Below, one piece after another: positions 34,052 through 39,977 of a stretch of DNA of 39,977 nucleotides; the first letter of the stretch is position 1; each line of letters starts with the position of its first letter. The stretch covers positions 1 to 39,977 of the forward strand of contig SVTC01000021.1 in NCBI GenBank assembly GCA_015063985.1, given 5' to 3'. Below the pieces are notes generated by a model, which saw only the letters and a program-made list of their open reading frames with translations, was not told the origin of the DNA and made no database searches. A program made the position numbers and the translations under genes. This DNA comes from Oscillospiraceae bacterium. Lineage in GTDB: Bacteria; Bacillota; Clostridia; Oscillospirales; SIG627.

Positions 34052-35776
34052 ATGAAAGAATTACTTTACGCAAGAGATGAAAGAGGAAGAAAGCTTTACT
34101 TTGAAGTAAAAGAAGAAAAAAACACATTATTCCTGACCTTAAAAAAAGAAACTTTTGCAGACTGCAAGGAGCTTTGGCTTCTCCCTGAGCTTGGTTCTGC
34201 CGCCATCGGCGACGAGGGCTTTTATATGCTTCCCAGAAATATCGAAATGTCGGGCGATCCATTGGTAAGATTCATCCAAAGAGAGGACAACCATTTCTGC
34301 TATGACAAGGCCATACTCTCACTGTACGGCATAAAGACTCCCAACATCACCGCCCTTATACGCCTTGAGCGCACATACAAATATTGGTTCGACATTATTC
34401 TGAAAAACGGCATCTATAACGTAATGCCCCATTTCGACTTTACCGTTAACGACAAGGTCTACGACGATATTCGCCTTGAGCTTGTTCTCTTCTGTAAGGA
34501 GGACGGCTATGCTCAGATGGCGGTATACGAAAGAGAGCTCCGCCTTGAGCGCAAAGAGATCCCCAATCTGAAAGAAAAATGCAAAAAGGAAGCAGTTGAA
34601 TACGCCCGCAAATATCCTCTTATAAGGATCCGTATGGGATGGAAGCCCAGCCCCTCCGTCATTCGCCACCAGAGCCCCGAAAATGAGCCGGAAATGTTTG
34701 TTGCCTGCAGCTTTGAAAGAGTCTGCGATATTGCAGATCAGCTTAAGCTCAAGGGCGTGGAAGGCGCAGAGCTTCAGCTTGTTGGCTGGAATATCTCAGG
34801 TCACGACGGCAGATTCCCCCAGCTTATGCCCCCCGATCACCGCTTGGGCGGGCTTGATGGTCTTAAGAAGTGCATAGAGCACGTAAAAAAGCTGGGATAC
34901 CGTATTTCTCTGCACACAAATACCATTGATGCGGTAGAAATAGCAAACTGCTTTGATTGGAACGACATCTGCGTCCAGAACGGCGGATACCTGCAGATGG
35001 GTCACTACAGCGGCGGCTTGGCCTACCACGTTTGCCCCATCAAGCAGCTGAAAAACGCAAAGCGCGATCTTCCCGAGCTCAGCAAATTAGGCCTCAACGG
35101 ACTTCATTTCACCGACGTTATCTCCATCGCTCTGCCCGATACCTGCACCTCCGAGGATCATCCCTGCAACCAGACACAAGGAATCAGCGCATTCCGGGAA
35201 AATATGAGCTACACATCCGAGCTTTTCGGCGGATTTTCCAGCGAAGGCTCCTTCGACTTTGCCGTAGGCGATCTTGACTTTGCCCTGTACGTATGCTTTG
35301 GCGACGGCTTCGGCAAAAAGACTCGCCCCTTCTGCGAGTCCACCATTCCTCTGTTCGAGCTCATTTACCACGGAATACTTCTTTATAACCCCTCGAGCCC
35401 CACTGTAAACTATCCTATAAAGGATGAGGCCACCCGTTTGCGCTTCTTTATGAACGGCGGAAGACCCTCCTTCTACTTCTTCTCCCGTTTCCGCAGTGGC
35501 GGAGCCTCTAACTGGATGGGCGCTACAGACCTTACCAGCACCACAGACGAGGAGCTCAGCTCTGCCGCAGAAAGGATCGCCCTTGCCTGCAAGGAGTATT
35601 CCGATCTTAAGCTGGATGACCGCCAGCTTATCCATATGTGCGACTATGAGGTTTTGGGCAACGGTCTTGAGGTCGCCACCTATGAGGACGGCGCGAAAAT
35701 GGTAGGAAACTTCAGTGACAAGGAGTTGTACTACGAGGGTGCAACAGTCCCCGCTTGGGATTTTATTATACTTTGA
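34052..35776 (+). CDS. Glycoside-hydrolase-like TIM-barrel protein, unassigned family
   Basis: The 574-residue protein has no signal peptide. An N-terminal beta-rich region (1-170) leads to a barrel-like domain: VEGAELQLVGWNISGHDGRFPQLMPPDHRLGGLDGLKKC, then GYRISLHTNTIDA, GLNGLHFTDVISIALP and a glycan-type ending PSFYFFSRFRSGG with the C-terminal beta strands. This resembles hypothetical families of the DUF5696/DUF6259 type, with barrels found beside glycosidases; that name is from memory. Candidate acidic residues include the Asp in HFTD. Its partner is the divergent AraC gene. It is probably cytoplasmic and acts on an imported oligosaccharide. AGAGGA precedes the ATG by 10 bases. Confidence 0.6.
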   Translation: MKELLYARDERGRKLYFEVKEEKNTLFLTLKKETFADCKELWLLPELGSAAIGDEGFYMLPRNIEMSGDPLVRFIQREDNHFCYDKAILSLYGIKTPNITALIRLERTYKYWFDIILKNGIYNVMPHFDFTVNDKVYDDIRLELVLFCKEDGYAQMAVYERELRLERKEIPNLKEKCKKEAVEYARKYPLIRIRMGWKPSPSVIRHQSPENEPEMFVACSFERVCDIADQLKLKGVEGAELQLVGWNISGHDGRFPQLMPPDHRLGGLDGLKKCIEHVKKLGYRISLHTNTIDAVEIANCFDWNDICVQNGGYLQMGHYSGGLAYHVCPIKQLKNAKRDLPELSKLGLNGLHFTDVISIALPDTCTSEDHPCNQTQGISAFRENMSYTSELFGGFSSEGSFDFAVGDLDFALYVCFGDGFGKKTRPFCESTIPLFELIYHGILLYNPSSPTVNYPIKDEATRLRFFMNGGRPSFYFFSRFRSGGASNWMGATDLTSTTDEELSSAAERIALACKEYSDLKLDDRQLIHMCDYEVLGNGLEVATYEDGAKMVGNFSDKELYYEGATVPAWDFIIL

Positions 35777-35820
35777 TCGAACTAAGCTTGAATTGATCCT
35801 TCTTGATTCCTCTAAAATCC

Positions 35821-35849
35821 TTGAAAAACCAAGAAAAGTATGCTATACT
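35821..35849 (+). promoter_or_regulatory. Promoter of the ureidoglycolate-lyase-like gene
   Basis: TTGAAA (35821-35826), a 17-base spacer and extended -10 TGCTATACT (hexamer 35844-35849). Confidence 0.8.
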
Positions 35850-35881
35850 GATGGCAATAAGAAAGAAAAAGGAGAATCTGT

Positions 35882-36373
35882 ATGAAGCAAATTAAACTTC
35901 AAGCAATCACCCGAGACGATTTTGCCCCATTCGGCGAATTTTACAATATGGCAGAGCCCGACGGCTACCCTCTTTGCGGAGCCATCCACAAGTTCTATCC
36001 AGACCGCTTGACCACCTGCTGTCAGGGAAGATTGGCATTCTCCCCTCTGGTCATTGAGAAGCCCAAGGCTATGAAGATCACCCAACAAGAGTATCACAAT
36101 ACCACCGAGGAGCTTATTCTCCCCCTGGACGATGATATGATCCTTCACGTTGCACCCGCATCAGGCGGAGCAGTTGCCACGGATCACGCAAAAGCATTCC
36201 TCGTTCCAAAAAACACTCTTGTTAAGCTTAAGACCGCCATCTGGCATCTGGCTCCCCTGCCGGCAAATAAGGATAAGCTTACCGTAATGATCATTCTGCC
36301 CGAATGTACCTACGCCAATGACTGCACGGTGGTAGATCTGCCCGAAGACGATCAATTTGAAATCATAAGATAA
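35882..36373 (+). CDS. Ureidoglycolate-lyase-family cupin
   Basis: The 163-residue single-domain protein follows the ureidoglycolate lyase fold: DDFAPFGEFYN near the start, the cupin block HNTTEELILPLDDDMILHVAP at about 72-92, and TAIWHLAPLPANK near 120. Family members split ureidoglycolate to glyoxylate and urea in purine (allantoin) breakdown. No allantoinase, allantoicase or urease gene is visible here, so this copy may act on a different carbinolamide or on a sugar product. Its own extended -10 promoter and terminator make it a single-gene unit. AAAGGAGA is 7 bases before the ATG. Confidence 0.75.
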   Translation: MKQIKLQAITRDDFAPFGEFYNMAEPDGYPLCGAIHKFYPDRLTTCCQGRLAFSPLVIEKPKAMKITQQEYHNTTEELILPLDDDMILHVAPASGGAVATDHAKAFLVPKNTLVKLKTAIWHLAPLPANKDKLTVMIILPECTYANDCTVVDLPEDDQFEIIR

Positions 36374-36374
36374 G

Positions 36375-36413
36375 AAAAACCGTACCTGCCTTGTTGTGCA
36401 GGTACGGTTTTTT
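36375..36413. terminator. Terminator between the cupin gene and the XRE gene (both directions)
   Basis: A 15-bp stem around AAACCGTACCTGC / GCAGGTACGGTTT (36375-36389, 36398-36412) has T6 on the plus side and TTTTTCTT on the minus side. Confidence 0.93.
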
Positions 36414-36443
36414 GCGGATGCTCAAGATATTATTCTTAAATGC

Positions 36444-37055
36444 TTAATCCTTGCTTATTACTTTTTTCTGCCAGGACCTTTTGTTGCACTTGGGACAGCG
36501 CATATATCTGGTTCTGTTTATGTGCATAGCCATAAATACACTGCTGTATTTGGGAATATGTCTGTGCTTGCACTTTGGACATTCATAATATCCCGCCTTT
36601 TGCTCAATCTTGATCGCAAAGGGAGTTGCGATCAAAAGAGGGATAAGGCTAAGCCCGACAAGCAATGCGGCCTTCCATTCCTCCATAGGAACAATACACA
36701 CGATAATTGCCGCAGCCACGAGAGGCAAAACGGAGATCACACCCATAACGATCTCAATTTTTAACAGCCTTTTGTCAGCCTGTTCCTTTTGCTTTATCAT
36801 TTCCAGCAAGTTGCTTTCCAATTCCTTATTGTAATTATCCATTGTAACTACCTCCCCACTTAATAAATCATTTACGGTGATTTTTAGAATATCACAAAGC
36901 TCAAGCATCACTGAAGAATCCGGCATTGCTTTTCCCGTTTCCCATTTTGATACTGCTCTGTCAGTGATATTCAGTTTTTCCGCCAACTGCATTTGAGTCA
37001 AGCCTTTGTCTTTTCTGCACTTGGCTATGAATTTTCCGATCTTAGCTTGATCCAT
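36444..37055 (-). CDS. XRE-type regulator fused to two membrane helices and a zinc ribbon
   Basis: The 203-residue protein has an N-terminal helix-turn-helix (GLTQMQLAEKLNITDRAVSKWETG, about 18-41) of the Cro/CI class. A linker helix (75-98) leads to two hydrophobic segments (about 101-122 and 127-149), then a four-cysteine zinc ribbon (C159, C162, C187, C190). This is a membrane-bound regulator whose signal is probably sensed by the membrane or ribbon part. The start is the ATG at 37055 with a strong AAAGGAGGAAGG site upstream. A longer frame from 37139 has no site. Targets are unknown. Confidence 0.85.
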   Translation of the reverse strand: MDQAKIGKFIAKCRKDKGLTQMQLAEKLNITDRAVSKWETGKAMPDSSVMLELCDILKITVNDLLSGEVVTMDNYNKELESNLLEMIKQKEQADKRLLKIEIVMGVISVLPLVAAAIIVCIVPMEEWKAALLVGLSLIPLLIATPFAIKIEQKAGYYECPKCKHRHIPKYSSVFMAMHINRTRYMRCPKCNKRSWQKKVISKD

Positions 37056-37161
37056 ATCGCCTTCCTCCTTTCGCTTAAAGTATACACCTTTTATCAAATA
37101 AATACCACGAACCAACGGTTGAGTGGGGAAATAATCCACCGTCGGTAGAGCGAAAACCTAT

Positions 37162-39246
37162 TTAGAGCTTGGTTTTTGGTGCCACGGCTTCAAGCTCCTC
37201 TGTCAACACCTCCGCCTTCGCAAGCAAAGCGCGATCGTAACCGTAAAGCACGGGACTCTCGTCACCCCAATCCGAATTCACGGTAAATTCAAGCATACCG
37301 TTTTTTGAATAAAGCTTTTTCCCGTTTGGAAAAACAAGGTACGCACTGCTTGGCGCATTCATTTTCACCGATACGGCTTTTCCCTTATCCAAACTACGTA
37401 AATATGCGTGATCGCCGAAAAGCATTACCCCCAGCTTATCAAAGGTCAGAACGTAATCATCCGGTGTCCGTCTGCCGCCTCTTATGCTTATCCTCACTTG
37501 GTTATTGCCCACCTCAAGACGTCCCATATCAACAAAGAGATGAACGTTTTCGCCGCGGGTATCAAAGATCTTAACAGCTTTTGCATCCCCTTTGTCGACC
37601 TCAAATGAAAAATCTCTTTCAAAAGGAATATCAAAAACTCCGGTCACCATTCTGCTTTTAGGCGTATCACTTTGCGCACTTACCACAAGAGTGTCACCCT
37701 CCCAAAAGCTTGAAAAACGAACGTCGCGGCTTTCAACCTGAGCCGGTTCCCATTGGGAGGGATCAACCTCATCGGGGTTCACCAAGCCGCTTGCGTTACG
37801 CCCGACGGTTTTAAAGCAGTCCTCCGACCATTCCTTGGTGTGATCAAAGAAAAACATCGGTCTTAAGCTTCCCCGCTTGATCACTGCAAGATATTCGGGG
37901 TCATCGATTTCCATCCTATCCATAATGTGTCCCGGCATCTGCTTATATCCCACACCGTAATAATTATCAAACTGGAAAAATGCCGCCCGTTGCATACTCA
38001 TATTTTTTCTGATATGGTATTCCGATATATCCGCGGCAGAGGCAAAAACGATCTTTTCTTTTGCGGCTTTTTTGATAATGTAAGCTATGGCAAGCTCATT
38101 AACGGCATTCCAATCCGCAAATCCTCTGAAGGATTCTATGGCAACCGTAAGAGTGAGAAGCTCGTCGGAATGCTTGGCAGCGGCAAGAAAACCGTCAAAA
38201 GTATCGTAAAAGCGCTGAACGTGAAAATGCTCTACACGGTTTGTCTTATATCTTTGACCTTGCGAAGCATTGGACGGACAACCGTCATAAGCCAGGATAC
38301 TGTAATTTCGGTTGCAAGAGGAATTTCCCATAGAAAAGCACATTATACCGCGTTTTTTTCCGTTCCTCCTGAAATCATCATCGGACGGATAATAGGGCTG
38401 ATTTTGTGCACCGGTATGATTTATTTTCCAATCGCCGTCCTGCCAATTCTGCCAGACACACAAGGAAGTAAGCCCCTTGACGCCGTTTTCTTCAAGTATT
38501 TTGATGGTTCTGTGATCCGGAGTATAGCAAGCAAAAAGCTCGGGACTTTCAATTCCCATTTTGTGTAAAATTTCTATAAGCTCCTTGATGCCGTTGCTTT
38601 GCGTATCATAATCAAGCTCAAAAACCGAGCCCTTTTTTATCCCCGGAACAAGACTCTTGGCATCAAAAATAACTGCGGGACGGTCACCGTACAAGTGGGC
38701 GCCCCGAATAATTTTTGCTATATTCTCAATGCTTCTTTCTTCCCAATTATCAGAAAGATCCATAGCCAGCCAAAAATCGCCCGGCAGATCGTACTTATGT
38801 ATTTCTCTGTCAACCACAGGATGGTTTGCTCCTATCCAGGGTATCACGGCTGAATATCCCTTATCAAGCACGGCAATTTGCCTTACTATTCTTCCGACGT
38901 CATGCCATATCTCATAGGTCTTGATCCCATCGGAGAAATAATTCAAGCTCTGATCCGCTCCGCACCAAAGCTCGATCTTTGTGTTTCCAGCTTCATTAAA
39001 CTCTATTTCTGCTTCTCCTACGTACTTACCGCCTTCCTTTTGGAGCTTTAAATAAGTAGGCTCGGGAATTGCCGTATCCGAAAAGCAATTATGAGTAATT
39101 ACTAATGCTGCATTCTCTCCCTCATAGCTCTCAAACCTCACGGTCATTTTTTCGCCTTTATCCACTATCCTTGTGGGGAGAATTATATCGCCGTATTTCT
39201 TTTCAAAAAGCTGTTTATTTATATCTGTTTTTTCGATTAAGGTCAT
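37162..39246 (-). CDS. Large uncharacterised protein, carbohydrate-active-enzyme-like
   Basis: This 694-residue protein has no signal peptide or membrane segment. A beta-rich N-terminus (1-120) is followed by a long alpha/beta region (130-470) with motifs such as VIPWIGANHPVVDREIH and LFACYTPDHRTIKILEENGVKGLTSL. The latter recalls polysaccharide-deacetylase or GH57-type barrels, in which a motif ending in NGVKG follows a beta strand. The C-terminus (about 560-694) is a set of beta sandwich strands. I cannot assign a family. It may process an imported glycan together with the glycosidase-like protein at 34052. I chose the ATG at 39246, which has GGAGG about 8 bases upstream. The frame is open to 39429 but that part runs through hairpin repeats. 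Confidence 0.6.
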   Translation of the reverse strand: MTLIEKTDINKQLFEKKYGDIILPTRIVDKGEKMTVRFESYEGENAALVITHNCFSDTAIPEPTYLKLQKEGGKYVGEAEIEFNEAGNTKIELWCGADQSLNYFSDGIKTYEIWHDVGRIVRQIAVLDKGYSAVIPWIGANHPVVDREIHKYDLPGDFWLAMDLSDNWEERSIENIAKIIRGAHLYGDRPAVIFDAKSLVPGIKKGSVFELDYDTQSNGIKELIEILHKMGIESPELFACYTPDHRTIKILEENGVKGLTSLCVWQNWQDGDWKINHTGAQNQPYYPSDDDFRRNGKKRGIMCFSMGNSSCNRNYSILAYDGCPSNASQGQRYKTNRVEHFHVQRFYDTFDGFLAAAKHSDELLTLTVAIESFRGFADWNAVNELAIAYIIKKAAKEKIVFASAADISEYHIRKNMSMQRAAFFQFDNYYGVGYKQMPGHIMDRMEIDDPEYLAVIKRGSLRPMFFFDHTKEWSEDCFKTVGRNASGLVNPDEVDPSQWEPAQVESRDVRFSSFWEGDTLVVSAQSDTPKSRMVTGVFDIPFERDFSFEVDKGDAKAVKIFDTRGENVHLFVDMGRLEVGNNQVRISIRGGRRTPDDYVLTFDKLGVMLFGDHAYLRSLDKGKAVSVKMNAPSSAYLVFPNGKKLYSKNGMLEFTVNSDWGDESPVLYGYDRALLAKAEVLTEELEAVAPKTKL

Positions 39247-39327
39247 TTTGCAGCCTCCGTAATGATAAATCAAGACTTTTAGTATATTATACCAAAGCTT
39301 TTGCAAATAATCAAGCCTCAAGGAAAT

Positions 39328-39471
39328 GCACGCTGACGCGTGATGAGATACAAGGTCGGCTTGCCGACCTTGATGATATGCACCGCACTTCGTGCGGCGA
39401 TGATATGCCAAGCCTACGGGAACCCCCAAAGCTCGGCAAGCTTGCTTCGGGGAACCCCTACTGCGGCTTGG
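39328..39471. repeat. Hairpin array with GATGATATG-like linkers
   Basis: Three short hairpins are separated by near-identical words: CACGC/GCGTG (39329-39342), then ATGAGATA, a 10-bp stem CAAGGTCGGC/GCCGACCTTG (39351-39372), then ATGATATG, CCGCAC/GTGCGG (39383-39397), then GATGATATG, and an outer stem CCAAGCC/GGCTTGG (39408-39414 with 39465-39471) enclosing more paired GC-rich DNA. The 328-base space from 39247 to 39574 contains this array, an 8-bp inverted repeat (TTACGCTA 39491-39498 with TAGCGTAA 39517-39524) and a strong hairpin. It has no protein gene that I support; the open frames across it are repeat artefacts. Confidence 0.7.
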
Positions 39472-39540
39472 ATAAAAAAAATCACTTGCTTTACGCTACT
39501 TCTCATAAGGATGTTTTAGCGTAAGGCGGTGTCCTGGAGT

Positions 39541-39568
39541 AGGACGGACAGTTTAGACTGTCCGTCCT
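39541..39568. repeat. Strong hairpin beside the recombinase gene
   Basis: A perfect 12-bp stem AGGACGGACAGT / ACTGTCCGTCCT with loop TTAG begins 6 bases after the recombinase stop. It lacks a U-tract on the minus strand, so it may be a terminator or part of an element end. Confidence 0.7.
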
Positions 39569-39574
39569 TTCCTG

Positions 39575-39977
39575 TTATACTGCTTGTTTTGTTGGTTCTG
39601 CGGTTAATTTGCCAATATATCGGAAGTAGATGTCGATCTGCTGCTCCGATGCTTTAGACCACTTACATTCACGTTCGTGGATCACTACTTTGGCTATAAA
39701 GACTCTGAGCACCTCGGGAGTCAGTTCCTTCAGATCCGTGTACTTGTTTGCAATATCTACGAACTTGTCCACATTCGTAGATGCGGCTTTCAATTCTTCT
39801 ATCTCCGCTTGGAGCTTCGGAATCTGTTCTTGTATTTCGCGTTGCTCCGCATTATACCCATCCGACAGCATTCTGAACTGCTCGTTCGTTATTTTGCCGA
39901 GGACGTTATCCTCATAAAGTCTTTTGAACAAGGCATTCAGCTCTGTGTTGCGTTTCTCCAATTTACTGAGTTCGTTT
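39575..39977 (-). CDS. C-terminal end of a large serine recombinase
   Basis: The frame is open to the right edge of the window, so only the last about 133 residues are here. A coiled-coil region (ELSKLEKRNTELNALFKRLYEDNVLGKITNEQF) leads into YTDLKELTPEVLRVFIAKVVIHE and then EQQIDIYFRYIGKL. These are the DUF4368-type tail of clostridial large serine recombinases, which insert conjugative or mobilisable elements using a catalytic serine in the missing N-terminus. The TTG at 39961 is not a real start. It marks a mobile element extending to the right. Confidence 0.9.
   Translation of the reverse strand, partial: NELSKLEKRNTELNALFKRLYEDNVLGKITNEQFRMLSDGYNAEQREIQEQIPKLQAEIEELKAASTNVDKFVDIANKYTDLKELTPEVLRVFIAKVVIHERECKWSKASEQQIDIYFRYIGKLTAEPTKQAV

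Noticed and set aside
37111-37146. An imperfect inverted repeat (ACCAACGGT / ACCGTCGGT) downstream of the 694-residue protein gene
   Set aside because: It has a G-T pair in the stem and no T-run on either side, so I do not call it a terminator.
39105-39524. A 139-residue plus-strand frame over the hairpin array
   Set aside because: Its second half is the translation of hairpins and linkers; its first half is antisense to a real gene.
1-39977. CRISPR arrays, restriction or toxin systems, riboswitches
   Set aside because: I looked in the intergenic regions and found no spaced direct repeats, no recognisable riboswitch core and no defence-type genes.

Overview
The window is a stretch of chromosome from a spore-forming member of the Clostridia (Firmicutes), probably an uncultured gut-type lineage. 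Evidence for this: a ctsR-mcsA-mcsB-clpC heat-shock operon with CtsR operators, a dnaG-rpoD pair, a YunB-type sporulation protein, a DUF4364 protein, the dehydrogenase route to meso-diaminopimelate (Ddh), purine-rich Shine-Dalgarno sites and very regular TTGACA/TATAAT promoters. The species cannot be named from the sequence.

Layout, left to right. (1) 1-1046: the 3' end of an unrecognised gene, a terminator, and a tRNA-Glu(CTC) on the minus strand with its own promoter and terminator. (2) 1085-2696, minus: trmB and an RluA-type pseudouridine synthase. Divergent from these is the CtsR-controlled protein quality-control operon (2939-7369). (3) 7370-7737: a gene-free, AT-rich region with two inverted clusters of DnaA-box-like 9-mers, directly upstream of dnaG-rpoD (7738-10667). 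(4) 10858-21142: single genes and short operons. These are a solute-binding-type lipoprotein, a polysaccharide-deacetylase-like protein, ddh, an MscS channel, an unknown membrane protein, an acyl-adenylating ligase with its own carrier protein and trmL, and a TPR/NPCBM-like lipoprotein. (5) 21239-25737, minus: pfkA, a Gfo/Idh/MocA oxidoreductase, a CapA-like protein lacking the usual active-site residues, and a YunB-like protein. (6) 25814-33073, plus: a tiny membrane protein, then an apparent operon secA / polytopic membrane protein / asnB / truncated SDR-like protein / DUF4364, with overlapping or nearly overlapping ends. (7) 33112-39246: an accessory, carbohydrate-flavoured stretch with an AraC regulator divergent from a glycosidase-like protein, a ureidoglycolate-lyase-family cupin, an XRE regulator fused to membrane and zinc-ribbon parts, and a 694-residue protein of uncertain fold. 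(8) 39247-39977: an array of hairpins separated by GATGATATG-like words, followed by the C-terminal end of a large serine recombinase, so the right edge is probably the end of a mobile element.

Most of the window is housekeeping: proteostasis, replication/transcription initiation, tRNA modification, secretion, glycolysis, and cell-wall precursor supply. I did not see a defence system, CRISPR array, secondary-metabolite cluster or other clearly new multi-gene system. The most interesting non-coding structure is the inverted DnaA-box-like cluster before dnaG. The most interesting coding items are the degenerate CapA-like protein, the ligase/carrier-protein pair and the truncated SDR in the asnB operon.
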